Shown here: one piece after another, positions 41,672 through 51,427 of the stretch
Position numbering within the stretch: the first letter of the stretch is position 1
How the letters are laid out: each line of letters opens with the position of its first letter
DNA from: Tepidiphilus succinatimandens
GTDB lineage: Bacteria; Pseudomonadota; Gammaproteobacteria; Burkholderiales; Rhodocyclaceae
DNA: 64,000 nt
Assembly: GCF_006503695.1 (NCBI RefSeq)
Contig: NZ_SBIK01000016.1
Span: 1-64,000, forward strand
Reading direction: 5' to 3'
Translations under genes and position numbers: made by a program
The notes under the pieces: model-generated
Databases searched by the model: none
Told to the model about the DNA's origin: nothing
The model's input: the letters and a program-made list of their open reading frames with translations, nothing else

Positions 41672-43444
41672 CTACGGCGCGGCGAGGCGCAGCCAGGAGT
41701 TCAAGCGCTTCCGCTGCTGCGCCGTGGGGCGCGGCGCAAGGGCGAGCTCCACCCGCTCCAGCGCGGGGGGCGCGAGTTCGAGCACCGCCTCATAGAGCCG
41801 CCCCTCGCGAAAAGCGTGCACCGGCACCCGCGCCCCCGCGCCGCGGCGACGCAGCACGCTCTCCCACTGCGCGGAACTCGCCTTGAAGCCATCGACCGCG
41901 ATGAGCTCGTCGCGCGGCGCGATGCCGGCACCCTCGGCCGGGCTCGCGCGGCGCACCGCTGCCACCCGCATCGAATCGCGCTCGAAGCGCAATCCCGTAT
42001 CGGGCAAGGCGGCCGCGATCTCGCGCCACTGCACGCCGAAGCGGCGCAGCAACGCCGCCAGAGGCGGATCCTCGGTGCCCTGAACCATTCTTTCCAGCCA
42101 ACGCGCGAGCCGCGATCCGGCCATTTCGTGGAGCACGGCAAACGGCGCCTCTTCCCCCATGCCCTCCCCGCTGCGGCCGTAGCGTTCCCATAGCGCGCGC
42201 AGCAGCGCATCGAGCGAAGCGCCGCGTTCGCGCAGCTGCAGATCGAGCGCCAGGGCCAGCAATGCCCCTGTGGCGTAGTAGCTCACGGTGGCGTTGGCGC
42301 TGTTCTCGTCCGGGCGGTAGAACTTGATCCAGGCATCGAACGAGGCTTCCGCCAGGCTCTGGCGCAGCCTCCCCGGAGTCGTCAGCACCTGGGTAGCCGT
42401 CTTTGCCAGCAGACCCAGGTAACGGTCCGCATCGATCACCCCGGCGCGCACCAGCAGTAGATCGTCGTAGTACGACGTCCAGCCCTCGAAGAGCCACAGC
42501 AGGCGCGTGTAGTTTTCGGCGAAGAGATCGTAGGGGGTAAAGGCAGCGGGCTTCAAGCGCTTCACCACCCAGGCGTGGAAATACTCATGGCTGAAGAGCC
42601 CCAGCAAGCGCACGTACTCGTCCGAGGGTGCGCCCATGCCCGGCCAGGGCAGATCGCGCCGCGCCGCAAGGAGCGCCGCGCTCTCACCGTGCTCCAGGCC
42701 CCCATAGCCCTCGTCGGTGAGCGTCAACAGGAAGAGATAGCGCGCGAAGGGGACTTCGCCGAAGAGTTCCTGGGCCGAGGTGCAGATCGCCGTCAGGTCG
42801 GCCGCCAGGCGCACCCAGTCGAAAGGCTCGGCGTGCCCGATGAGCGCCACCGTGTGCGGCACGCCCCCGGCGCGGAATTCGACGAATTCGAGCGGCCCCA
42901 TCGAGACGGGAGCATCGATGAGCGCATCGTAGTCGGGCGCACGATAATCCCCGAAGCTCCAGAAGGCCGTTCCCTCGGCGGGCTCGAGCGCGGTGGCCAC
43001 TTTCCATCCGGCACAGCGGGGATCGGACGGCGGAAGGAGTCGAACCCGATGTTCCTCGCCGCTTCGCCCCTCGAGGCGCAGAAAGAGGCTCGTGCCGTTG
43101 AAAAACCCCCTGCCCGTGTCGAGCCAGGCTTCGCGCACCGACGCGTCGAAGGCCCACACGCGGTAGCGGCAGCGCAGCGCGCAAGCCCCGCGCGGCGGTA
43201 CGATCCTCCACGAGCACTTGTCGATTTTGGTCGCGGCGAGGGGCCGCCGCGACCCATCGGCCAGCACCGCCTCGGCCTCGAACTCGAGCAGGTGACGGGC
43301 AAACTCGCGGATCAGATAGGAACCGGGGATCCAGGTTGGCAGACGCAGCACAAGCGCCTCCTCTCCGGCCAAAGAGGCTTCCATCTCGACCAGGAATTCG
43401 TGGGCCGCGGGATCGTCGCAGCGGACGGTGTATTCTATCGACAT
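41672..43444 (-). CDS. M61-family glycyl aminopeptidase with PDZ domain
   Basis: 590 residues, no obvious signal peptide. The N-terminal beta domain has LRLPTWIPGSYLIREFARHL. The catalytic domain has GGLEHGESAALLA near 248 and the zinc motif HEYFHAWVVKRLKP at 286-299, with the third ligand in LWLFEGWTSYYDD (E320). A PDZ domain occupies about 480-560 (GIAPRDELIAVDGFKASSAQ). The family cleaves N-terminal Gly/Ala peptides. Its natural substrate is unknown. Confidence 0.9.
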   Translation of the reverse strand: MSIEYTVRCDDPAAHEFLVEMEASLAGEEALVLRLPTWIPGSYLIREFARHLLEFEAEAVLADGSRRPLAATKIDKCSWRIVPPRGACALRCRYRVWAFDASVREAWLDTGRGFFNGTSLFLRLEGRSGEEHRVRLLPPSDPRCAGWKVATALEPAEGTAFWSFGDYRAPDYDALIDAPVSMGPLEFVEFRAGGVPHTVALIGHAEPFDWVRLAADLTAICTSAQELFGEVPFARYLFLLTLTDEGYGGLEHGESAALLAARRDLPWPGMGAPSDEYVRLLGLFSHEYFHAWVVKRLKPAAFTPYDLFAENYTRLLWLFEGWTSYYDDLLLVRAGVIDADRYLGLLAKTATQVLTTPGRLRQSLAEASFDAWIKFYRPDENSANATVSYYATGALLALALDLQLRERGASLDALLRALWERYGRSGEGMGEEAPFAVLHEMAGSRLARWLERMVQGTEDPPLAALLRRFGVQWREIAAALPDTGLRFERDSMRVAAVRRASPAEGAGIAPRDELIAVDGFKASSAQWESVLRRRGAGARVPVHAFREGRLYEAVLELAPPALERVELALAPRPTAQQRKRLNSWLRLAAP

Positions 43445-43487
43445 TGAACTTCTCCTCGTTCCGGCAGCGAAGGCTCGGCGATGAGCC

Positions 43488-43493
43488 TATAAT
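43488..43493 (+). promoter_or_regulatory. Probable -10 element of the GGDEF-EAL gene
   Basis: Perfect TATAAT, 25 nt before the ATG at 43519. It contains the alternative ATG at 43492, which argues for the later start. Confidence 0.45.
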
Positions 43494-43518
43494 GCCTCAA
43501 ACTCCCCCGTGCGCCCCC

Positions 43519-45558
43519 ATGACCGAATCCCTCGCCCTCGTCCTGTGCCCTTCACCGACCGAACGGGCCACGTTGCTCGCCGTGCTCGCATCCTTGGGCT
43601 ACGAAACGCAGACGGCGGAGACGCCCGAAGGAGCCATCGCCCTCTTCGAACGGCGCCATCCGGACCTCGTGGCGATCGCCGACGGCGAGGAACTGCCCCG
43701 TCTCCTGGAGGAACTGCGGCGCCGGCGCCGCCACGAGGTCGAATTCTTCGTGATGACGCATGCGGACGAGGACGCCGTGCGCGCCCTGGAAGCGGGCGCG
43801 AGCGAGGTCACGACCGGCCCGCTGCACCCGGCCTTGCTGCGCCACCGGCTGCAGCGTCTGCACGCCGAACGCCTGCTGCAGCGCCATTTCCACGGCCTGC
43901 GGCAACTGTGCGCCACCGCTTCGCGCATCGCCGGCATCCTCGGCTGGGGCTGGCGCCCCGACGAGGACCGCTTCCAATGGCCCGACGGCGCCGAGACCTG
44001 GTGGCACGGCGAACCGCCGCGGCAGCGCTCGGAGCTGCTCGCGCGTGTGCACGATGAAGACCGATTCCGCGTCGAGACGGCTTTCGAGCATCTTCGGCTG
44101 ATTCGCCGCCAGACCGAAGTCGAATTCCGCCTCAAGGAAGAGGCGGTGCGTTTCGTGCGGCTGGTGGCCGAGCCCTGCGCCGAAGACGAAGACCTGATCC
44201 TGGGCGTACTCGTGGATGTAACCCAGGCAAGGCGTTTCGAGGCCGCTCTGGCGCATCTATCGCATTACGACGAACTCACCGGCATTCCCAACCGCAAGCA
44301 TTTCCTGCGCGCGGCGCGCGAAATACTGCCCCATGCAACCCTCGATCGGCCCCAGCTCCTCCTCTACCTCGACGTCGCAGAACTGGCGGGCATCAACGAC
44401 GCCTACGGCGACCGGGCCGGGGACACCGTGCTGCGCACCCTCGCCCAGCGTCTCGCCCACTGGAGCACACGCTACGGCGGCATCGCCTGCCGCGTGGGAG
44501 GGGACGAGTTCGCCGCCATCATCATCCCGGGCTCCGAGAGCCATGAGACGGAAGCGCTGGAGGAACTCCTGGAAACGCTCGAGCAGCCATTGCCCCTCCT
44601 GGGCCGAGATGATCGAAGCGAGGAACTACGGCCCCGCGTGACGATCGGCGGCGTCTGGATTCCGGCCGCCGGCAACGAGCTTGAAGCGCTCATCCGGCTT
44701 GCCCAGCGACAGCAACGCCACGCCCTCGCCTCAGGGCGCCGTTTCTCCCTCACGGCGGAGCCTTCAGCGGACGATGCGCCGACGGTGCAGCTCGAAGCGG
44801 CGTTGCATCAAGCGTTGGCGCGGCAGGAATTCTTCCTCCTCTACCAGCCCCAACTCGAGCTCGAGACGCGCCGGATCGTCGGCGCCGAAGCCCTGCTGCG
44901 CTGGCGCCATCCCCAGCGCGGCGTGCTGCCCCCCATCCAGTTCATCCCGCTGCTGGAAGAAACAGGGCTGATCCTGGAAGCAGGCCGCTGGATCATCGAG
45001 GAAGCGGCAACCCAGCTCGGCGCCTGGAACGACGCGGGGATTCCCCTTCGCCTCGCGGTCAATCTCTCTGCGCGCCAGATTCTGGACGACGGGCTGGTCG
45101 ATCACATCGCGGAATGCCTGCGCCGCCACCGCTTGCCCCCGCCGCAGCTCGAATTCGAGATCACCGAAACGCTCGCCATCCGCGACCCCGAACGGGCCCG
45201 CGCCATGATCGCTGCCATCCGCTCGCTGGGCTGCCCCGTGGCGCTCGACGACTTCGGCGTAGGCTACGCCTCGCTCGAATACCTGCTGCAGTTTCCCTTC
45301 GACGCGATCAAGCTCGACATGTCCTTCGTCCATCGCCTGGTAGAGACGCCGGTCGATCGCGCCATCGTGCGCGGCGTCGTCACCATGGCCGACGCCCTGG
45401 GAAAGCGCGTCATCGCCGAAGGCGTGGAGACGGCGCGGCAGGCCGATTACCTGCACGCGATGGGCGTCGACGAGATCCAGGGCTGGCACGTGGGCAAGCC
45501 AATGCCGGCGGCCGCGCTCGCCGAGCGGCTGCGCGAAGACGGCCACGGCCCTCAGTGA
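43519..45558 (+). CDS. REC-PAS-GGDEF-EAL cyclic-di-GMP protein
   Basis: 679 residues. The first 120 look like a degenerate receiver: the acidic pair is missing, the site in LVAIADGEELP is atypical, and the switch Lys is replaced (TTGPLHP). A PAS-like region follows (about 140-245). The GGDEF domain keeps RVGGDEFAAI near 325, but the metal loop reads LYLDVAELAGINDAYGDRAG. The EAL domain looks active: VGAEALLRWRHPQRG, NLSARQ, EITETLAI, ALDDFGVGYASLEYL and EGVETARQ. Net phosphodiesterase activity is the likeliest. The 3' end overlaps radA tail to tail by 7 nt. Confidence 0.9.
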   Translation: MTESLALVLCPSPTERATLLAVLASLGYETQTAETPEGAIALFERRHPDLVAIADGEELPRLLEELRRRRRHEVEFFVMTHADEDAVRALEAGASEVTTGPLHPALLRHRLQRLHAERLLQRHFHGLRQLCATASRIAGILGWGWRPDEDRFQWPDGAETWWHGEPPRQRSELLARVHDEDRFRVETAFEHLRLIRRQTEVEFRLKEEAVRFVRLVAEPCAEDEDLILGVLVDVTQARRFEAALAHLSHYDELTGIPNRKHFLRAAREILPHATLDRPQLLLYLDVAELAGINDAYGDRAGDTVLRTLAQRLAHWSTRYGGIACRVGGDEFAAIIIPGSESHETEALEELLETLEQPLPLLGRDDRSEELRPRVTIGGVWIPAAGNELEALIRLAQRQQRHALASGRRFSLTAEPSADDAPTVQLEAALHQALARQEFFLLYQPQLELETRRIVGAEALLRWRHPQRGVLPPIQFIPLLEETGLILEAGRWIIEEAATQLGAWNDAGIPLRLAVNLSARQILDDGLVDHIAECLRRHRLPPPQLEFEITETLAIRDPERARAMIAAIRSLGCPVALDDFGVGYASLEYLLQFPFDAIKLDMSFVHRLVETPVDRAIVRGVVTMADALGKRVIAEGVETARQADYLHAMGVDEIQGWHVGKPMPAAALAERLREDGHGPQ

Positions 45559-46940
45559 CGCAGGCGCTCGAGCGCTGCCTCGACGCGATCGACCCCGATC
45601 ACCTCCAGCCCCGGAATGGGCTGCCTGGGGACGTTGGCGCGCGGCACGATCGCCTGGGTGAATCCCAGCTTGGCCGCCTCGCGCAAGCGCTCCTGCCCGC
45701 GCGGGGCCGGCCGGATCTCGCCGGCAAGCCCCACTTCCCCGAAAACCGCCAGACGCAGCGGCAGCGCCCGGTTCTTGAGCGAAGAGACGATGGCCAGCGC
45801 CATCGCCAGATCGGAAGCCGGCTCGGTGATGCGCACCCCGCCCACCGCATTGACGAACACGTCCTGGTCGAAACACGACACCCCGGCGTGGCGGTGCAGC
45901 ACGGCGAGCAGCATCGCCAGGCGGTTGGGCTCGAGCCCCACCGTCAGGCGCCGCGGCGTGGGGCTTGCCGAACCGTCGACGAGCGCCTGAATCTCCACGA
46001 GCAGCGGCCTCGTGCCTTCGAGGGTGACGAGGATGGCGCTGCCGGGCACGTCGGCGCGGTGCTCGGAGAGAAAGATCGCCGACGGGTTGCTCACCGCCTT
46101 GAGCCCCCGGTCGGTCATGGCGAACACGCCCAGTTCGTTGGCCGCGCCGAAGCGGTTCTTCACCGCCCGCACCAGACGAAAGCTCGAATGCGCGTCCCCC
46201 TCGAAATAGAGCACGGTATCGACGATGTGTTCGAGCACGCGCGGCCCGGCCAGGCTCCCTTCCTTGGTCACGTGCCCCACGAGCAGCACCGCCGTGCCGC
46301 TTCCCTTGGCGTAGCGCGTGAGCTGGGCCGCGCATTCGCGCACCTGCGCCACCGACCCCGGCGCGGAGGTGAGCGCCTCGGTGTACATCGTCTGGATGGA
46401 GTCGATCACCATCACGCGCGGCGCGAGCCCCTGCGCCGCGGCGAGCACCCGCTCGAGCTGGATCTCGGGCAGCAGCGGCAGGGGCAAGCCCGCCAGTCCC
46501 AGGCGCTCGGCGCGCAGCGCCACCTGTTCGGCCGACTCCTCCCCCGTGACGTAGAGCACGGGACCGGCCCCGGCGGATTCCAGCCGAGCGAGCGCCTGCA
46601 GCAGCAAGGTGGATTTGCCGATGCCCGGATCCCCGCCCAGCAGCACCACGGCGCCGGGGACGATGCCTCCGCCCAGCACCCGGTCGAACTCCTCGATGCC
46701 CGTGGCCTGACGCTGGAGGGGGCGGCGCTCGATGCGATCGAGCGTGACCAAGCCCGAGCCCGCGTCGACCGCGAGCGCCGCAGGACGTTGGATGGCCCGA
46801 TGCAAGGTTGGCCCCGAGTCATCCGCCTCGCGCGTTTCCTCCAGCGTGTTCCACGCCTGGCACTGGCTGCACCGCCCCTGCCAGCGCGGGAAACGCGCGC
46901 CGCACTCGCGGCAGACGAAGACGGTGCGTGCCTTGGCCAT
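45552..46940 (-). CDS. radA: DNA repair protein RadA
   Basis: 462-residue RecA-like branch-migration helicase. It has a four-Cys zinc finger at the N-terminus (FVCRECGARFPRWQGRCSQC), Walker A LLGGDPGIGKSTLLLQ, RadA motif KNRFGAANELGVF and a C-terminal Lon-protease-like domain. The ATG shares a base with the LysR gene stop (TGATG), so the two are coupled. Confidence 0.95.
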   Translation of the reverse strand: MAKARTVFVCRECGARFPRWQGRCSQCQAWNTLEETREADDSGPTLHRAIQRPAALAVDAGSGLVTLDRIERRPLQRQATGIEEFDRVLGGGIVPGAVVLLGGDPGIGKSTLLLQALARLESAGAGPVLYVTGEESAEQVALRAERLGLAGLPLPLLPEIQLERVLAAAQGLAPRVMVIDSIQTMYTEALTSAPGSVAQVRECAAQLTRYAKGSGTAVLLVGHVTKEGSLAGPRVLEHIVDTVLYFEGDAHSSFRLVRAVKNRFGAANELGVFAMTDRGLKAVSNPSAIFLSEHRADVPGSAILVTLEGTRPLLVEIQALVDGSASPTPRRLTVGLEPNRLAMLLAVLHRHAGVSCFDQDVFVNAVGGVRITEPASDLAMALAIVSSLKNRALPLRLAVFGEVGLAGEIRPAPRGQERLREAAKLGFTQAIVPRANVPRQPIPGLEVIGVDRVEAALERLRH

Positions 46941-47881
46941 CAGCGCCCGAAAAAGAATTCAGCCGAAGGCAGCTGCTGTTCCATGGCCCGGATGCGCTCC
47001 TGCAAAAAATCGACGAACGTCATGATCAGCCGTGAACGGAAACGATCCTTGGGCGCGATGAGCTCGAAAGGCGTATATTGCGGCGGATCGAGCGGCGCAG
47101 CCGCCAGCTGCCCCGTGCGCAACTCTTCGAGCAGCGCCGCGCGCGACGCGATGGCCACGCCGATGCCGGCCGCGGCGAGGTGTTTCACCCCCTGCAAAGT
47201 TCCCATCTCGGCGGCGATGGTCAGCGATTCGGGCTCGATGCCGGCCGCCTCGAAGAAGGCTTCGGCGATCTCGCGGATGCCGTTTCCCGGATCGCGTTGG
47301 ATGAAAGGATAGGCCGCGAGCTCCTTGGCGCGCACGGGCTTGCCCTTGCGTTGCGCCAAGGGATGGCCGGGCGCAAAGATCGCCCACAGCTCGTCCCGGC
47401 CGATCTGCTTCTGGTCGAGTCCCGGCTCGTCGGGCGCGATCTCGATGATGCCCAGGTCGAGCTCGCGCTCGAGCACCCGCTGCTGGGTGAGCTGCGAAGT
47501 CCCCACCACCAGCCGCGGGATCACCCGCGGATGGGCCCGCTTGAACTCCTCGATCACGCGCGGCATCCAGTACGTCGCCAGCGTGGTCGAAGCCCCGATG
47601 GAGAGCAGCCCCGCGAGCTCGCTGGTGAGCTCGGCCACCCGCGTCTCGAGTTCCTCGTCGAGCGAGAGCATCTTTTCCGCGTAGGCGAAGACGATCTCTC
47701 CGGCCGGGGTGAGTTTGAGCTTGCCGTGGCCGCGCTCGAGCAGGCGCGTGTTGAAGTGCTCCTCCAGCTGCTTGATCTGGAAGGTGACGGCGGGCTGGGT
47801 CATGAAGAGCCGCTCCGCCGCCTTGGTGAAGGATCCCGCCTTGACGACGGTGTAGAAGACCTGTAGCCGACGATCAGCCAT
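46940..47881 (-). CDS. LysR-family transcriptional regulator
   Basis: 313 residues. The N-terminal HTH is FYTVVKAGSFTKAAERLFMT followed by QPAVTFQIKQLEEHF; the effector domain begins at about residue 90 (LLSIGASTTLATYWMPRVIE). It resembles regulators of the CysL/CbbR side of the family, but the effector is not evident. It is coupled to radA downstream and follows rluB by 7 nt, so it appears to be part of the scpA-scpB-rluB run rather than divergent from a target. Confidence 0.88.
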   Translation of the reverse strand: MADRRLQVFYTVVKAGSFTKAAERLFMTQPAVTFQIKQLEEHFNTRLLERGHGKLKLTPAGEIVFAYAEKMLSLDEELETRVAELTSELAGLLSIGASTTLATYWMPRVIEEFKRAHPRVIPRLVVGTSQLTQQRVLERELDLGIIEIAPDEPGLDQKQIGRDELWAIFAPGHPLAQRKGKPVRAKELAAYPFIQRDPGNGIREIAEAFFEAAGIEPESLTIAAEMGTLQGVKHLAAAGIGVAIASRAALLEELRTGQLAAAPLDPPQYTPFELIAPKDRFRSRLIMTFVDFLQERIRAMEQQLPSAEFFFGR

Positions 47882-47887
47882 CGAAAA

Positions 47888-48799
47888 TCACCTCTTCGAA
47901 CGATGAGTGGGGGAAGGGCGCGGCGTGGCGCGCGGACGCGGGGCTTTGCCGTTTGCGGCAGGAACGCTTGCCTTCGCCGGCGGCGTCAGCCCGAAAGTCT
48001 GCACCACCGTCTCCGGCGGCAGCTCCATCCACATGCCGCGCCGGAGCCGCGGCGGCAGCGCCACGGGACCGTAACGCACGCGGATGAGCCGGCTCACGGT
48101 GAGCCCCAGCGCCTCGAACATGCGCCGCACCTCGCGGTTGCGCCCCTCCTTGATCGTGACGCGATACCAGTGATTCGCCCCTTCGCCTCCCGCATCGACG
48201 AGGGACTCGAAACGCGCCGGGCCGTCTTCCAGGGTGATGCCACCGGTGAGTTCCTCGATCTGCTGCGGCGTGAGCTCGCCGATGAGGCGCACGGCGTATT
48301 CCCGCTCCAGCTCGTAGCGCGGGTGCATCAAGCGGTTGGCAAGCTCCCCGTCGTCGGTGAAAATCAGCAGCCCAGAGGTGTTGAAGTCGAGCCGTCCCAC
48401 CGCGATCCAGCGCCCTTTGCGCAGTGCCGGCAAGCGATCGAACACCGAGGGGCGTCCTTGCGGGTCTTCGCGCGAGACGATTTCCCCTTCGGGCTTGTGA
48501 TAGAGCAGCACGCGCGGCACGCCGTGCCCCGGCCGCCAGGCGAGGAGCTTCCCGTCGACCTTGATCCGGTCCCCCGGCCCTACCCGGTCGCCGAGCTGCG
48601 CTGGCCGATCGTTGATCGCCACCCGCCCCTGCACGATCCACTCCTCGATGGTGCGGCGCGAGGCAAGTCCCATGCGCGCGAGTACCTTCTGCACCCGCTC
48701 GCGCGGCGCCTCGGTAGAGGCGGCCGGCGCCGGAGCGTCCTTGCGCGCACGGGTGCGCCGCGGCGCAGCGCGGGGCGTTTCAACTTCCTTGGTTTTCAT
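47888..48799 (-). CDS. rluB: 23S rRNA pseudouridine synthase RluB-like
   Basis: About 303 residues. An S4 RNA-binding domain (ERVQKVLARMGLASRRTIEE) is followed by the RsuA/RluB catalytic core with GRLDFNTSGLLIFTDDGELA (catalytic Asp), then NREVRRMFEALGLTVSRLIR. The basic tail is low complexity. The ATG at 48799 has AAGG 6 nt upstream; ATG 48805 is the alternative. It overlaps the scpB 3' end by about 20 nt, the common scpB-rluB arrangement. Confidence 0.92.
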   Translation of the reverse strand: MKTKEVETPRAAPRRTRARKDAPAPAASTEAPRERVQKVLARMGLASRRTIEEWIVQGRVAINDRPAQLGDRVGPGDRIKVDGKLLAWRPGHGVPRVLLYHKPEGEIVSREDPQGRPSVFDRLPALRKGRWIAVGRLDFNTSGLLIFTDDGELANRLMHPRYELEREYAVRLIGELTPQQIEELTGGITLEDGPARFESLVDAGGEGANHWYRVTIKEGRNREVRRMFEALGLTVSRLIRVRYGPVALPPRLRRGMWMELPPETVVQTFGLTPPAKASVPAANGKAPRPRATPRPSPTHRSKR

Positions 48800-49361
48800 C
48801 TTCATCCTTGTCGTGCGCTTCCTGCAGGGGTTCGAGCATCGCTTCGAGCTCGGCGAGCGGAGGCAGTTCCCTGACGTGGCGTAAGCCCAAATCGTCGAGA
48901 AAGCGTTGCGTGGTGGCATAGAGCGCGGGGCGTCCGGGGCCGTCGCGATGCCCCACGATTTCGATCCAGCCCCGTCCCTCCAGTGTGCGCAGCACCTGCG
49001 TCGAGACCGTCACGCCGCGGATCGCTTCGATGTCGCCGCGCGTGACCGGCTGACGGTAGGCGATGACGGCCAGCGTCTCCCACACCGCCCGGCTGTAGGC
49101 GGGCGCGCGTTGGGTCCGCAGCCGGTCGAGCCAGGGCTGGATCTCGGCCCGCGTGCGAAAACGCCAGCCTCCCGCCGTGCACACCAGCTCCACCGCTTTC
49201 CCGCTCCACTCCTGCTGCAATTCGGCGAGCACGGAGGCGAGGATGTCCGCCCCCGGATCGGGCTCGAAGAGCCGGCGCAGCGCGTCCAGCGTCAGGGGCT
49301 CGTCGCTTGCCAGCAGCGCCGCCTCCACGATGCGCTTGGTCGAAAATTGCCCGCTCGTCAT
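48780..49361 (-). CDS. scpB: Segregation and condensation protein B
   Basis: 193 residues, two winged helices: IVEAALLASDEPLTLDALRR, then AYSRAVWETLAVIAYRQPVT, RGDIEAIRGV and IEIVGHRDGPGRPALYATTQ. It partners ScpA and SMC in chromosome segregation. The ATG at 49361 overlaps the scpA stop by 4 nt. Confidence 0.94.
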   Translation of the reverse strand: MTSGQFSTKRIVEAALLASDEPLTLDALRRLFEPDPGADILASVLAELQQEWSGKAVELVCTAGGWRFRTRAEIQPWLDRLRTQRAPAYSRAVWETLAVIAYRQPVTRGDIEAIRGVTVSTQVLRTLEGRGWIEIVGHRDGPGRPALYATTQRFLDDLGLRHVRELPPLAELEAMLEPLQEAHDKDEDENQGS

Positions 49362-50185
49362 GACCCGGCCGCCAGAGGTTCGGTGTGCGGCTCGGCTTCG
49401 ACCGGACGCACCCACAGCGTGCCGAACGGCTCGCGCTGCTCCAGGTGCAAGGCGCTTTCCTTGCACAGTTCCAGCACGGCCACGAAGGTGACGGCCACGC
49501 CCAATCGCCCCTGCTCCGGTTCGATCAGGGTGGCGAAGGCGAGCGCCCCGGCGGCGTGGCGCAGCCGGCGCAGCACCCGGCTCATGGCTTCGCGCACCGA
49601 AACGGCCTCGGCGGCGACTTCATGCCGGCGCTCGAGCCGCAGGCGCTGCAGGATGCCCGTCCACGCCTCGAGGAGCCGATCCAGGCTCGCCTCCGGCTGG
49701 GGCCGCTGCGGCGTGTGACCCCACTCGATCGGCCCGGCCCAGAGAAAATCCCGTCCCGCCCGCGGATGCTCGCCCAAGACGCGCGCCGCGCGTTTGATGC
49801 GCTCGTATTCCAGCAGGCGGCGCATGAGCTCGGCCCGCGGATCGCTTTCCCCGTCTTCCGGCAGCACCGAAGGGGCGCGCGGCAGCAGCGAGCGCGATTT
49901 GATCTCCAGCAGCATGGCCGCCATCAGCAGATAGTCCGCCGCCAGATCGAGGTCGAAGCGGCGCATCGCATCCACGTAGGCGAGATACTGCTCGGTGAGC
50001 CGCGCCACCGGGATGTCGCGCACGTCGAGCCGGTTCTTCTGGATGAGATACCACAAGAGGTCGAGCGGCCCCTCGAAGGTTTCGAGGAAGACGCGCAGCG
50101 CCTCCGGCGGAATGAAGAGATCCTCCGGCACGGCGGTGAGCGGCTCGCCATAGATGCGCGCGATCGGCGCCTCAGTGGCCAGCAT
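49358..50185 (-). CDS. scpA: Segregation and condensation protein A
   Basis: 275-residue kleisin. FLETFEGPLDLLWYLIQKNR is the diagnostic N-terminus, followed by LDLAADYLLMAAMLLEIKSR and a C-terminal winged helix (VTFVAVLELCKESALHLEQR). GGAG lies 5 nt before the ATG at 50185. A GTG at 50200 overlapping the trpS stop (GTGA) is a second possible start. Confidence 0.93.
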   Translation of the reverse strand: MLATEAPIARIYGEPLTAVPEDLFIPPEALRVFLETFEGPLDLLWYLIQKNRLDVRDIPVARLTEQYLAYVDAMRRFDLDLAADYLLMAAMLLEIKSRSLLPRAPSVLPEDGESDPRAELMRRLLEYERIKRAARVLGEHPRAGRDFLWAGPIEWGHTPQRPQPEASLDRLLEAWTGILQRLRLERRHEVAAEAVSVREAMSRVLRRLRHAAGALAFATLIEPEQGRLGVAVTFVAVLELCKESALHLEQREPFGTLWVRPVEAEPHTEPLAAGS

Positions 50186-50196
50186 TCCATCTCCGC

Positions 50197-51399
50197 TCAC
50201 GTGTACTCCAGGCCCATCGCTTCGCGCACGTCGCGCATGGTCGCCTGGGCGAGCTTGCGCGCCTGCTCGCAACCGTCGGCGACCACGTTGCGCACGAGAC
50301 TGGGGTTCTCCACGTAGGGCTGCGCCCGCTCGCGCATCGCCTCCTGTTCCTTGAGGATGGCCTCGAGCACGGGCTGCTTGCATTCCAGACAGCCGATCTT
50401 GGCGCTGCGGCAGCCCTCCTGCACCCACTGGTGGACCTCGGCATCGGTGTAGATCTTGTGGAACTGCCATACTGGGCAGCGTTCCGGATCGCCGGGGTCG
50501 GTGCGGCGTACCCGGGCCGGATCGGTCTGCATGGTGCGCACCTTGCGCGTGATCGATTCGGGGTCTTCGCGCAGGTAGATGGTGTTGCCGTAGCTCTTCG
50601 ACATCTTCTGACCGTCGAGACCGGGCATGCGGGAGGCCTCGGTGAGCAGCACCTGGGGCTCCACCAGAATGTGCTTGCTATAGCCCTCGAGATAGCCGTA
50701 GAGCCGCTCCCGGTCGCCCAGCGACAGGCTCTGGGCTTCGTCGATGAGGGCGCGGGCCTGCGCCAGCGCCTCGTCGTCGCCCTCCTGCTGGAAACGGGTG
50801 CGCAATTCGAGGTAGAGCCGGGCGCGCTTGCTGCCGAGCTTCTTCACCGCCTCTTTGGCGTTTTCCTCGAAATTGGGCTCGCGGCCGTAGAAATGGTTGA
50901 AGCGGCGCGCCACCTCGCGCGTGAATTCCACGTGCGGGATCTGGTCCTCGCCCACCGGCACGAGGTTGGCGCGGTAGATGAGGATGTCGGCCGCCTGCAG
51001 CAGCGGGTAGCCGAGAAAGCCATAGGTGGTGAGGTCCTTGTGCGAAAGTTTTTCGAGCTGGTCCTTGTAGGTCGGCACCCGTTCGAGCCACCCCAGCGGC
51101 GTGATCATGGACAGCAGCAGATGCAGCTCGGCGTGCTCGAGCACCCGCGACTGGATGAAGAGCGTGGCCTGGTTCGGGTCGATGCCCGCCGCCAGCCAGT
51201 CGATGAGCATCTCCCAGGTGGCCTGCGAGATCACCTCGGGCTTGTCGTAGGTGGTGGTGAGCGCGTGCCAGTCGGCCACGAAGAAGAGGCAGGGATATTC
51301 GTATTGCAGACGGGCCCAGTTCTTCAGCACGCCGTGGTAATGCCCCAGATGCAGGCGCCCGGTGGGACGCATTCCCGAAAGTACCCTTTCAGCATACAT
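50197..51399 (-). CDS. trpS: Tryptophanyl-tRNA synthetase
   Basis: 400-residue class Ic synthetase. SGMRPTGRLHLGHYHGVLKN carries the HIGH-type motif, LLQAADILIYRANLVPVGED the substrate pocket and LDGQKMSKSYGNTIYL the KMSKS loop. It is longer than the E. coli enzyme because of an insertion after the Rossmann core, as in many betaproteobacteria. Confidence 0.96.
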   Translation of the reverse strand: MYAERVLSGMRPTGRLHLGHYHGVLKNWARLQYEYPCLFFVADWHALTTTYDKPEVISQATWEMLIDWLAAGIDPNQATLFIQSRVLEHAELHLLLSMITPLGWLERVPTYKDQLEKLSHKDLTTYGFLGYPLLQAADILIYRANLVPVGEDQIPHVEFTREVARRFNHFYGREPNFEENAKEAVKKLGSKRARLYLELRTRFQQEGDDEALAQARALIDEAQSLSLGDRERLYGYLEGYSKHILVEPQVLLTEASRMPGLDGQKMSKSYGNTIYLREDPESITRKVRTMQTDPARVRRTDPGDPERCPVWQFHKIYTDAEVHQWVQEGCRSAKIGCLECKQPVLEAILKEQEAMRERAQPYVENPSLVRNVVADGCEQARKLAQATMRDVREAMGLEYT

Positions 51400-51427
51400 G
51401 GTTCTTCGCCTTTTCCGGTTCGAGGAG

